Below are positions 47,372 through 55,504 of a stretch of DNA of 64,000 bases, one piece after another. Under the pieces are notes generated by a model, which was given only the letters and a program-made list of their open reading frames with translations, ran no database searches and had not been told where the DNA came from. This stretch comes from Dictyobacter kobayashii (GTDB lineage Bacteria; Chloroflexota; Ktedonobacteria; Ktedonobacterales; Ktedonobacteraceae). The position numbers and the translations under genes are program-made. Numbering within the stretch: position 1 is the first letter of the stretch; every line of letters begins with the position of its first letter. The stretch covers positions 5,580,001 to 5,644,000 of the forward strand of contig NZ_BIFS01000001.1 of assembly GCF_003967555.1 (NCBI RefSeq), in the 5' to 3' direction.

Positions 47372-47678
47372 AGCGGCTGATATGGCTCTGCCAGGCCTCT
47401 AACAGACTCGGATCGATATAGACCAGCGAATACATCTCTTCTTCATCCTGCTCATTATCGACCTGCTGGAAACCCAGTGCTGGCTTCTGCTGATCGCTGT
47501 TAAAGCGGTAGAGTAGATCGATGGGACCCGAAGGCTGATTCGAAGCGTCTGTGAAGAGCTCTTCCGGCTTGATCTGCTGTTCTATGAGAGGCGCCGACTC
47601 CGCAATATTCTGCTGATTCGACGCGAATGTGCTAATGGTTGACCGCGTATAGCGATCCTGGGGAATTGAATTCGACAT
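47370..47678 (-). CDS. Small hypothetical protein
   Basis: 102 residues with AAGGAG seven bases upstream. MSNSIPQDRYTRSTISTFAS is Ser/Thr/Asn/Gln-rich and probably disordered. The C-terminal half is acidic (QVDNEQDEEEMYSLVYIDPS) and ends LLEAWQSHISR. No domain recognised and no membrane span. It converges on the ECF42 gene, with which it shares a terminator. Confidence 0.65.
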   Translation of the reverse strand: MSNSIPQDRYTRSTISTFASNQQNIAESAPLIEQQIKPEELFTDASNQPSGPIDLLYRFNSDQQKPALGFQQVDNEQDEEEMYSLVYIDPSLLEAWQSHISR

Positions 47679-47784
47679 ATAAAAACTCCTTGTAAATTGC
47701 TGATAGCCCTGTTTGTACTACGCATCAACACCAACCGAGGGATACCAGCAATGATTGTTTGATCTTTTCCAGAACTCCTGTCAG

Positions 47785-47816
47785 GCGGCCTGACATGTGC
47801 AGGCCGCTATTTTTTA
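47785..47816 (+). terminator. Rho-independent terminator without an obvious upstream gene
   Basis: GCGGCCTG-ACATGTG-CAGGCCGC followed by TATTTTTTAT on the plus strand. The only plus-strand gene upstream already ends at the 47321 terminator. It may end a small RNA from 47680-47785. Confidence 0.5.
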
Positions 47817-47975
47817 TGTGGTGGGGATATTGTGATTGTGGGAGTGCTGGCCTGCGATCCAGAAAGCAGCAGGTGATACAATAGGGATGCATATTGATAA
47901 ATTTATATAAAAGGTATCTAAGTAAGAACATACTTCGAATACGCAAGAAAATAGTTAAAGAAAGAGTAAGATTGA

Positions 47976-48608
47976 ATGGAATTATTTCTGGTACGCCATG
48001 GAGAAATGGGCCGTACTTCGGGCAATGATTTTTTGACAGTTCGTGGTGAGGCGCAGGCACAGGCAACCGGGCGCTATTTTTCGCGGCTACCGATTACCGG
48101 CCTGGTCAGTAGCCCACTGGTACGAGCACTGGGGACCGCCCATTTTATCGCCCAGGCCTGTGATAGTATGCCGGTAGAGGTCTGGCCAGAGCTACGTGAA
48201 GGCCTCTTTGAAGAGATGGTGGGCTATGGGGCCGGTGAGCTACGGCCTCGTTATCCACTGGCCTGGTTGCCTGAAGAGATGGATGCAGAAAGCATCATCT
48301 ATCCCGCCGACACGCAAGAGAGTCTTTTCCTGCGCAGCCAGCAAGTGATTGAGCGCCTGGAGCGCAACTTTGGGCCTAACGACAATGTGGTTGTGGTCGC
48401 GCACGGTGGCATGATCTCATATATTTTTCATGCTCTTTTGCGCATGCCCCCCGATAGCTTTAGCTTCTTCAAAATCAACTTTGCCTCCATCAGCCAGGTC
48501 AGCCTGATCCCACCGTCCATGCGCCAGGAGCATCCGCCGATCTATCCCCCGCGCAGCGTCGATGTCGTCACGGTTGGCGAGACCGCGCACCTGATTGGCA
48601 TCGAGTGA
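47976..48608 (+). CDS. Histidine phosphatase (phosphoglycerate mutase-like) protein
   Basis: 210 residues. MELFLVRHGE carries the catalytic RHG; TVRGEAQAQATGRYFSRLPI TGLVSSPLVRALGTA follows as in the family; ELREGLFEEMVGYGAGE gives the proton donor region; and VVVVAHGGMISYIFHALL has the second histidine. This is a phosphohistidine-based phosphatase of small phosphoesters. Intact; single gene. Confidence 0.92.
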   Translation: MELFLVRHGEMGRTSGNDFLTVRGEAQAQATGRYFSRLPITGLVSSPLVRALGTAHFIAQACDSMPVEVWPELREGLFEEMVGYGAGELRPRYPLAWLPEEMDAESIIYPADTQESLFLRSQQVIERLERNFGPNDNVVVVAHGGMISYIFHALLRMPPDSFSFFKINFASISQVSLIPPSMRQEHPPIYPPRSVDVVTVGETAHLIGIE

Positions 48609-48996
48609 GGGCATGGTATACTGTGGAAGAGGAACGTACACCTCTTCCCCCGAATACGTTGGAACTGATGGCCGGAGGCGCGTGGTTACACGGTGGGGCC
48701 TGAATTGACGGTGATGCTCTCGCTGCGGGCTGGCATGCTGTAGGCTGCGACGTCCTCGAGCCTTGTTGCTTGCTTGAGTATGGCTAGCTGTGTATATCCA
48801 TATTTTCTCTCCTACTGACTTTGAATTTCCGACGAACCATAAAGCCTTGCCACACCTCTGGATCATCATCGATAGTGATCCAAAAGTCGTCACACGGATA
48901 ATTTGCTTGTGTTTTATCAATATAACAGAGTATGATATATCGAACAACACAAAGTATTCGAAGTAAACATTCATTTTTACTGATAGTTGGAGGATT
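48609..48996. other. Intergenic region before LysR gene
   Basis: About 390 bases, AT-rich towards the LysR start. I see no gene, repeat or terminator with a T-run. A plausible LysR-type control region is TATGATATATCGAACA near 48931, but this is weak. Confidence 0.3.
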
Positions 48997-49896
48997 ATGG
49001 ATCTACGACATTTGCAGACGTTCAAGGTGATTGCGGAGGCAGGGAGTTTTGTCCAGGCTGCCGAGCGACTGCAATACGCGCAATCAACACTCACATTGCA
49101 CATTCAGCAACTTGAAGCGGAGCTCGGAGTCGAACTCTTTGATCGCCAACGGAGAAAAATCCAGCTGACCGCCGCAGGGCACACACTCCTCATCCACACT
49201 CAGCATGTCCTCAATCAAGTCGAGCAAATGCAGCAGGATCTCTCAGATCTCGCCGCAGGAGAGAGCGGCACGTTACGTGTGGGCATGATTGAGCCAATAG
49301 CACGCCTCTATCTGATGCAGGTCATGTGCATCTTTCGTGAGCGTTATCCCCGTATCCGTCTCACCATCGAGATTCTGAGCACAAACCGCACGCACGAACA
49401 ACTCATAGCCAACCAGATTGATCTCGGCATCTCAACACCACCACCCGCCAACGCAGGACTCATCTTCGAGCCAATCCTGACCGAAACGCCTGTCCTACTC
49501 CTCCCCAAAAACCATTCTCTATTGCAACAAGACGAGATCGTGCTGAGCGATCTATGCACTGAATGCTTGCTCCTCACGGATCCGCCCTGTGCCTATCGCA
49601 CGGCTATCGAGCAAGCTTTTATGGCACGCGGACTTCCACTGGCAATTGGCATTGAGATCGGGAGTCTCGAAATCATCAAGCAAGCCGTCCAGCAAGGAAT
49701 GGGAGTCGCAATCATGCCTAAATTCGCCACATACCATATTCCAGACGACACGGTTATCCGACATATCAAAGACTGGAAACTGCAAATGCCTCTTGGTCTC
49801 ATCACCAGAGAAGTTCCGCTCCCACAAAACAAGGCGATACAAGCGTTCAGCTCCCTGTTAAAACAGGCCGCCGCAGACGCTGGAGCAGCGGCTTGA
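48997..49896 (+). CDS. LysR-family transcriptional regulator
   Basis: 299 residues with GGAGG just upstream. MDLRHLQTFKVIAEAGSFVQ AAERLQYAQSTLTLHIQQLE is the LysR winged helix; LGVELFDRQRRKIQLTAAG ends the DNA-binding part. The rest is the periplasmic-binding-like effector domain (GTLRVGMIEPIARLYLMQVM, QQGMGVAIMPKFATYHIPD). LysR regulators usually control a divergent or nearby operon, but neighbours here point the same way, so the target is unknown. Base use seems less G/C-rich than in flanking genes, possibly a different origin. Confidence 0.92.
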   Translation: MDLRHLQTFKVIAEAGSFVQAAERLQYAQSTLTLHIQQLEAELGVELFDRQRRKIQLTAAGHTLLIHTQHVLNQVEQMQQDLSDLAAGESGTLRVGMIEPIARLYLMQVMCIFRERYPRIRLTIEILSTNRTHEQLIANQIDLGISTPPPANAGLIFEPILTETPVLLLPKNHSLLQQDEIVLSDLCTECLLLTDPPCAYRTAIEQAFMARGLPLAIGIEIGSLEIIKQAVQQGMGVAIMPKFATYHIPDDTVIRHIKDWKLQMPLGLITREVPLPQNKAIQAFSSLLKQAAADAGAAA

Positions 49897-50052
49897 TATC
49901 TACCAACGGGACACTACCGCACAACAGAAACAAGGAAAGTAATTTGCTGACAACCATCCATTCCCACGCTGGCTCAGCTGGCAACAGCCCTCTCACTTAA
50001 GGCGAAGGCGAAATGAAATGGATTGGAGCTTGCGGCTCAGGTAGGCTGGAGC

Positions 50053-50081
50053 TTGACAGGGGTATTTTTTTGGGTTAATAT
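50053..50081 (+). promoter_or_regulatory. Sigma-70-type promoter of the PadR gene
   Basis: TTGACA (50053-50058), a 17-bp spacer and TAATAT (50076-50081). Downstream, near the expected start, GTGGGTATAGTCAAGG could serve a regulator; PadR autoregulation is usual. Confidence 0.65.
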
Positions 50082-50134
50082 AACCATAGTGGGTATAGTC
50101 AAGGTGAAAAATATAGTGTTTGAGGGGGTATGCG

Positions 50135-50521
50135 ATGAGTTCAGGTGGAGAAGAGCCGGAGGCCAGGCTGCCTCTGACTCCGGCGGTGTTTCATATCTTG
50201 CTGGCGCTGGCCGATGGTGAGCGCCATGGCTATAGCATTATGCAGGAGATTGCCGCGCAGACCGATGGCAAGCTGCGCATTGGTCCGACGACGCTCTATC
50301 GCTCGATTAAGCGTATGCTGGAAGATGGCATGATTGAGGAGACGGAGGAGCGGCCTGATCCGGCGCTGGATGATGAGCGGCGGCGCTATTATCGCTTGAC
50401 GACCTTTGGGGTGCGGGTCACGCAGGCCGAGGTACAGCGCCTGGCGCAGGCGGTGGCGGTCGCGCGCAAGAAGCCGCTGCTGGGCGATGCCGCGGTAAAG
50501 CCAATCTATGGGGGAGCATAA
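50135..50521 (+). CDS. PadR-family transcriptional regulator
   Basis: 128 residues from ATG 50135 (GGGGG six bases upstream). LTPAVFHILLALADGERHGY SIMQEI, then IGPTTLYRSIKRMLEDGMIE and RRRYYRLTTFG, form the PadR winged helix. The short C-terminal helix (AEVQRLAQAVAVARKK) is the dimer arm. It is followed within five bases by a membrane protein gene, a common pairing in which PadR controls the membrane partner and itself. Confidence 0.92.
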   Translation: MSSGGEEPEARLPLTPAVFHILLALADGERHGYSIMQEIAAQTDGKLRIGPTTLYRSIKRMLEDGMIEETEERPDPALDDERRRYYRLTTFGVRVTQAEVQRLAQAVAVARKKPLLGDAAVKPIYGGA

Positions 50522-50525
50522 ATAT

Positions 50526-51596
50526 ATGTCGCACGTATCGAGGTCGTCAGCGACGAGAGCGGACCTGCCCTGGATTATCCGGCTCTCGCTACAGATTTAT
50601 CGCTGGCTGTTGTGCCTGGGGCCAACAGCGTTTCGGCGCGAATATGAAGGGGAGATGCTACGCACATTGCGCCAGTGTTGTCAGGATGAGTATAGACAAC
50701 ATGGCACGTCCGGCGTGCTACGACTCTGGCCCGCATTGTTTATCCGAGCCATCATGGATATGGTGGCCGAACAATTTTCCATGGAAGGAGGCAGGCAGAT
50801 GCAACCAATCATGCGCCGCTCAACGATCCTGACCTATAGCGCCTTTGTGCTTTTTGTCCTGGGCTACCTCACGCTCATGCGTACCAGTGATCCGGTGGCC
50901 CCTTTTAATGCGGTGGCGCTGGTCCATCCAGCGGTTGGGATCGCATATAGGGCGATCTCGATCAGTATGGACATTGCCACGCTGGCGATGCTACTGTGTG
51001 GTGGCCTGGTGCTCTTTAGCATTATCAAATATGTTCGTGCCAGCGGGGACAAGCTGATCAAGTTGTTTCTGCCCACCAGGCGGCACCTGGGCATACTGGG
51101 CATTGGAACCCTGGTGGTCGCGCTATGCTTGACGCTCTATATCGTGTCCTTCGGAGTGATCATGGGTAATCCACCACAGATTGCCGGACAGCCAGAGTGG
51201 CTGGCGTTATTGATCGCCATCGCAGGTGTCTTTATTGGTTCTGCCCTATTCACGTTCGTAATCTTGCTGGTCAGCAGCATGATCGCCCTGGCCGTCTCAC
51301 GCAGCGACCTGGGTCCACGCGTATTCAGTTTGGTACGCATCTGCATGGCTGTGACACTGCTGGCCCTGGCTATCTCCTTTGGAGCCGCGCTGTATTGGAT
51401 GGTTGCGCTGTGGCGTGACGCTCCCCAATTCGCTATGAGCGACGCCGGACTTGGTCAGAGTAACCTCACCTGGGTCATTCTGGCTGTTGGCGCCATGGTA
51501 CTGGCATTATGCCTGCTCATCAATGCCTTCAGACAGGGAACGACCGTGCGGCTCCATGCCTTGTTGCACGATCCAGCGCTCCATAAGTTGCCATGA
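50526..51596 (+). CDS. Multi-pass membrane protein paired with PadR
   Basis: 356 residues from ATG 50526 (GGGGGAG eight bases upstream). The first 90 residues are soluble (YRWLLCLGPTAFRREYEGEM and MLRTLRQCCQDEY), the prefix often seen in PadR-linked permease-like proteins. Then come seven or so membrane helices (STILTYSAFVLFVLGYLTLM, ILGIGTLVVALCLTLYIVSF, LALLIAIAGVFIGSALFTFV, LTWVILAVGAMVLALCLLIN). No ATPase or transport motif is visible. It probably forms an operon with padR, but its function is unknown. Confidence 0.85.
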   Translation: MSHVSRSSATRADLPWIIRLSLQIYRWLLCLGPTAFRREYEGEMLRTLRQCCQDEYRQHGTSGVLRLWPALFIRAIMDMVAEQFSMEGGRQMQPIMRRSTILTYSAFVLFVLGYLTLMRTSDPVAPFNAVALVHPAVGIAYRAISISMDIATLAMLLCGGLVLFSIIKYVRASGDKLIKLFLPTRRHLGILGIGTLVVALCLTLYIVSFGVIMGNPPQIAGQPEWLALLIAIAGVFIGSALFTFVILLVSSMIALAVSRSDLGPRVFSLVRICMAVTLLALAISFGAALYWMVALWRDAPQFAMSDAGLGQSNLTWVILAVGAMVLALCLLINAFRQGTTVRLHALLHDPALHKLP

Positions 51597-51769
51597 ATCA
51601 GCAAGCCAGCAAGTAAAATGCATAGTAAGCGATGTTAGCGGATTATGCGTGCCTTCATCAAGCTGAGCATTGTTTTTATTGCCGCTGCAAAGATCATTCT
51701 CTGTGGCGGCTTTTTTGTTGGATTTTAACCTTTTCCACTCGAAAAAGCAGCCACGCAGCGATTTGTAGC

Positions 51770-51875
51770 TATTTTATCCGATGCATAACATTATTATTGT
51801 TACTTATTCGAGCGGGAACGGGGGAAGCGGGGACAAGCCCCGAACGTACAGATCGTGTTTATTGTTGCTTTTTTG
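51770..51875. repeat. Family 2 right arm overlapping a gene 3' end
   Basis: CATTATTATTGTTACTTATT, CGAGCGGGAACGGGGGAAGC, GGGGACAAGCCCCGAACGTA then CAGATCGTGTTTATTGTTGC. Bases from 51800 also encode the end of the GtrA-like protein on the minus strand. Confidence 0.7.
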
Positions 51876-52435
51876 AGCGAGAAGGGGAAGGGAGCGGCCG
51901 CGGGGCCGCATATATGTTTATTTTGCTGGATGGCGTCCTCTTCGCTCAGGGGTTCGGTGGTGGTGATGGGGGTGGTGGGCTTGAACACAAAGTGTTTTGA
52001 GATAAAGAAGTTGTAGATGAAGACGACGATGATGCCAATCGGGTTGGCAATGAATTCGTTGACATGGAGTCCGTAGACAAGTACCAGGCCAATGGCGAAT
52101 GTGAGGAGCAATGCTGAAAGGCTGGTCACCTGTGCTCGTGCCGCGCGCCGAACCCAGTGCCATCCATGGAGTTGTTGCTCGCTATAAGTGAAAATTTGAT
52201 TGAGCAGGAAATTGATGGTTGTGCTTACCTCAAATGAGCAGGCGGAGGCCAGTGCGTAGTTTAGATCAACTGTCCAGTGGTAGCCGATGAAGGAAGGATG
52301 GACGGTGAGCTGGAAATTATTCAGGAGAAGTTTAAAAATGTAGAGCGCCAGGACGTTGATGGGGATACCAATGCCGCCCACCAATCCGTAGCGGATGATA
52401 CGCAATTTGAATAGTCTTTTTATAAGCGTAGTCAT
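51800..52435 (-). CDS. GtrA-family membrane protein with repeat-derived C-terminus
   Basis: 211 residues. IIRYGLVGGIGIPINVLALY, a second helix, FEVSTTINFLLNQIFTYSEQ and the final FIANPIGIIVVFIYNFFISK HFVF match the four-helix GtrA family, which flips or supports transfer of polyprenyl-linked sugars. Typical members end soon after HFVF. Here about 45 more residues follow, the last part (LKKATINTICTFGACPRFPR SRSNK) read from a family 2 repeat, so the natural stop may have been lost by repeat insertion. AAGGAA lies upstream of the start. Confidence 0.85.
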   Translation of the reverse strand: MTTLIKRLFKLRIIRYGLVGGIGIPINVLALYIFKLLLNNFQLTVHPSFIGYHWTVDLNYALASACSFEVSTTINFLLNQIFTYSEQQLHGWHWVRRAARAQVTSLSALLLTFAIGLVLVYGLHVNEFIANPIGIIVVFIYNFFISKHFVFKPTTPITTTEPLSEEDAIQQNKHICGPAAAPFPFSLKKATINTICTFGACPRFPRSRSNK

Positions 52436-52644
52436 ATACCAATATATTCCTTAACTACAATTTAGACGAGATATGCGTCCATCCTATCATGTCAGTATGT
52501 TTCTCGCAAGGAATATCACCATTTTGTCTATGTTATATAACCGATGGAGCTATTTGGGGCAGTGGATGCATTTTCAAGTATTATTTATCCAGGGGGATCG
52601 GAGCTGTTACGCGGGCTATAAAAGTGGGAGAGGAATGGCTACGA

Positions 52645-53154
52645 TTATTGTAGAAGTAGATGCTGCAATTTATGGATGCATTTGATAACTTCAGCTCTAT
52701 TCTTCGCGCTTTTCATCCATTTGGGGAGCCGGGTCGCCAGCGTTCGTTCATAAGTACTTGTATAGGTATAGCGTTGATTTTTGATCGTGGAGCGTTCTCT
52801 TAATTCGGCCTGGACATATTGTTCAAGGTACTGCAGATGTTCGAGATTGTGGGCCCATAGTATATGTCCACAACACGGCATTTGTAAGTAGAGAGGGAGG
52901 CGAAAATACCAATCGCATGGACCTCCCACCCACATTCGAAGACACTTACCTTTTTCTTTAACCGCACCGCAGCGTGGGCAGAGAAACTTTACACGTTCAG
53001 GAAAGTATGGATTGACAAATTCTCTTGTGGTATCTAGCTCTGGTATGACGCGTGCGCAGCCCTGGCAACGCGGACATTGCACGAGAAACAAGGAAGCAAA
53101 ATCAGTGAGGTGGATGTTGGGGTCGATCAAGAAACGCTGCTTTTTTATACTCAT
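52645..53154 (-). CDS. Zinc-ribbon-containing hypothetical protein
   Basis: 169 residues. It has CPRCQGC (26-32), CPRC (59-62), a CGPC-like GGPCDW and CCGH, enough Cys/His for one or two zinc sites. The middle (YFRLPLYLQMPCCGHILWAH NLEHLQYLEQYVQAELRERS) resembles small zinc-ribbon proteins of unknown role. The C-terminus is basic and helical (LATRLPKWMKSAKNRAEVIK), so nucleic acid binding is possible. No partner gene. Confidence 0.75.
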   Translation of the reverse strand: MSIKKQRFLIDPNIHLTDFASLFLVQCPRCQGCARVIPELDTTREFVNPYFPERVKFLCPRCGAVKEKGKCLRMWVGGPCDWYFRLPLYLQMPCCGHILWAHNLEHLQYLEQYVQAELRERSTIKNQRYTYTSTYERTLATRLPKWMKSAKNRAEVIKCIHKLQHLLLQ

Positions 53155-53250
53155 CTCTCTCGCTTCCTGCTTTATGGGTCCAGCTAGTTTTAACCTACTT
53201 ATTTTACCTCATGCTGGTAAAGCGTGACAAGAGAAAAATGTATGCTGGTC

Positions 53251-53917
53251 CTAATTGCCGGATTGTACGGTTGAGATGGAGCCGTCGAGCGTGTTTTCGA
53301 GCAGTTTGAAGTCGTCCACGTTTTTGCATCATGGGCGGAGAGGCCGCGTGGTGGAGCGGGATTGGCATAGTGCACATAGTGGAGCGTGCCCAGTTTTTGT
53401 GTGATCATATTGGTGTCCGGCCGATCGCAGGCTGAGTTTACTGGCTGGAAGCAGCGATATGAACCATTAAGGGGGAGCGTGGTGTCTGTTTTAAAGCCAA
53501 TGGCAGGGCCGATCGTCAATTTATTATAGGTTGCTGGATAGGGTAAGACTTTGACCAGCATCCATTGCCTGCGTGTCCCAGGCTCTCTATGGCAGCCTGA
53601 GCTATAGTTGATGCCTGGCAGACATAAATTATTTCACGCTGGGGCGAAGTGTCTGGCCAGGTTGTAATCAGGCCAAAGGTGACCCACCTGGATGTGATAT
53701 ATACATCCTGGATAGCGGTACCATTTTGAACATGGTAGTAGGGGTCCAGGCCGTTTTTGTAGATAAGCGCTACCGGTTGCCCCGCCCGAACCAGCGGGGT
53801 GGCCGGGGCAACATTCGCGTGCAGCATATGACTAAAGCCTGCATATGCTACCGTTATTAAAACCACTACCAAAAGGCAGCATATTTTTAGCCATAGTGGG
53901 CGTACCTTCACCTTCAT
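53251..53917 (-). CDS. Membrane-anchored hypothetical protein (two frame breaks)
   Basis: The start is ATG 53917 (GGAGG ten bases upstream). MKVKVRPLWLKICCLLVVVL ITVAYAGF is an N-terminal anchor, and the rest lies outside. The middle (VALIYKNGLDPYYHVQNGTA, VTFGLITTWPDTSPQREIIY VCQ) is not recognised. One base is missing near 53562, after which LVKVLPYPATYNKLTIGPAI continues. Another A is missing in 53321-53325, giving KNVDDFKLLENTLDGSISTV QSGN and the stop at 53251. Rebuilt length is about 222 residues. No homology can be named. Confidence 0.65.
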
Positions 53918-53950
53918 ACTGTCAATGCCTCCATAGGTATAAGCTGTCTT

Positions 53951-54149
53951 TGCGGGCGTGCGCTGGCGCGCCCGAGCTTTTTTTCTATGTGGTGCAAAAA
54001 TTGCGCACGGCGCAATTTTTGCACCACATAGAAAATACTTGTTGGATGCCTTTAGCGCGCAAAAATGGTTCTGTATCACATAGAAAATACTTGTTGGATG
54101 CCTTTAGCGCGCAAAAATGGTTCTGTATCACATAGAAAATACTTGTTGA
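53951..54149. repeat. Family 3 element with hairpin and 52-bp tandem repeats, copy a
   Basis: The tag GTGCGCTGGCGCGCCCGAGC (53959-53978) and a T-run are followed by a perfect 24-bp hairpin (53983-54006 / 54010-54033, loop ACG). The right arm then opens a tandem array with period 52: units at 54025-54076 and 54077-54128, and a partial third to 54149, each starting CACATAGAAAATACTTGTTG. Unlike CRISPR, the whole unit is repeated with no unique spacers. Confidence 0.8.
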
Positions 54150-54376
54150 TAGAATTTTGCATGCAAAATCAGGTGTGAAGATCACAGATATCATAAAAAT
54201 CAGGTACACTCTGATATATTTTGAAACTATAGTATGCAAGAAGTATATGGCTTCTTATGATAGTATAAAAAGATACATAACATACAGAATTAAATATTGT
54301 TATCTGATTACAAATGTTTCAATTATTATTTTGCAAAGCGAGCTCAAAGCAGAATGGATTGTTTTTTTGATCAGTA

Positions 54377-54627
54377 GCGAGAAAAGCGTATTGTATAGGT
54401 TCGGGCTTGTCCCCGATTTGCCGCCCCGGTAGGGCGGCCCGGTCTCTTCACCACGCGTTTGCTTGTCTCTGACACCTCGGCCCACGCGGTGCTCAAACAC
54501 GGACGATGCTTTTGGGCACCGCGTGGAGGAAGAGGCGATGCCACGGGATGCCTGTGAGCTGGATACGGGGCCGCCGGGGCGGCAAGCGAGGCAAGCCTCG
54601 CACCTACACAATACGCTTTTCTTGCTG
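54377..54627. repeat. Family 1 palindromic element, copy E
   Basis: Outer arms GCGAGAAAAGCGTATTGTA / TACACAATACGCTTTTCTTGC. The core runs 54395-54607 with TAGGTTCGGGCTTG, GCCGCCCCGGTAGGGCGGCC and the inner CACGCGGTG/CACCGCGTG palindrome. The right core arm is replaced by GCGAGGCAAGCCTCGCACC, as in copy C. Confidence 0.75.
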
Positions 54628-54746
54628 CATTTTCGAGGGGGGAGGGAGCGATCAATAGATAAGGGATTAAATGAATGCTTGATTTATGTTGCTCAATTTA
54701 ATGGATGCTGGTATGCTTGTGGTATTAAGGGAAGGAGACTGAAAGT

Positions 54747-55487
54747 ATGGATCTGACAGACAAAGTGGCCCTGGTGACCGGGGGCGGCACCGGGATCGGG
54801 CGGGCGACCTCTATTGAGTTGGCGCGGCGCGGCGCGAGCGTAATCGTAAACTATTCGCGCTCACAGGTCGAGGCGGACGAAACGGTGCAGGCGATCAAAG
54901 ACGCCGGTGGACGCGCCATCGCCATCCAGGCCGATGTGGTCCAGGACAGCGAGGTACGAAGTATGGTTGAACAGGTCGTGCAGCACTTTGGGACCATCGA
55001 CCTGCTTGTCAATAATGCCAGCATCACCCGGCACATTCCCATGGACGATCTGGAGTCCGCCACTGATGAGGTGTGGGACGAGCTGTATGGTGTTAACGTC
55101 AAAGGCATGTTTTACTGCGCGCGGGCGGTGGCGCCACTGATGAAGCAGAATAAGCAGGGGGCCATCGTCAACGTTGGCAGTATCGCGGGACTGGCCGGGG
55201 CCGGCTCCTCGCTCCCATATGCCGTCTCCAAAGCAGCCGTGCATGGCCTGACCAAGTCGCTGGCCCGCGCGCTGGCACCCGAGATCAGGGTCAATAGCGT
55301 GGCACCGGGAGCCGTCGCCACCCGCTGGTGGGCCGGTCGCGAAGAGCAAATGAATCGCCTGAGCAGCAACCTGCTGTTGCAACGCATCTCGACCCCCGAA
55401 GATATCGCGCGCATGATCTGTGCCGCCCTCGAACAGGAATCGATGACCGGGCAGATCATCACCGTCGACAGCGGCCAGACCCTATAG
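54747..55487 (+). CDS. Short-chain dehydrogenase/reductase (FabG-like)
   Basis: 246 residues with GGAAGGAG upstream. NAD(P) loop TGGGTGIG, NNAS motif in LLVNNASITRHI, catalytic serine in NVGSIAGLAG, and YAVSKAAVHGLTKSLARALA with the Tyr/Lys pair are all present. The end TGQIITVDSGQTL is typical. It is a cytosolic oxidoreductase of a 3-oxo or hydroxy substrate. It converges on the MDR fusion gene. Confidence 0.92.
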   Translation: MDLTDKVALVTGGGTGIGRATSIELARRGASVIVNYSRSQVEADETVQAIKDAGGRAIAIQADVVQDSEVRSMVEQVVQHFGTIDLLVNNASITRHIPMDDLESATDEVWDELYGVNVKGMFYCARAVAPLMKQNKQGAIVNVGSIAGLAGAGSSLPYAVSKAAVHGLTKSLARALAPEIRVNSVAPGAVATRWWAGREEQMNRLSSNLLLQRISTPEDIARMICAALEQESMTGQIITVDSGQTL

Positions 55488-55504
55488 AGAAGTAGCACAA
55501 AGCG

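Noticed and set aside
48417..49103. Minus-strand open frame across the phosphatase-LysR gap
   Set aside because: Overlaps two solid genes and has no recognisable protein features.
54025..54149. CRISPR-like array
   Set aside because: The 52-bp units are whole tandem repeats without unique spacers, and there are no cas genes.
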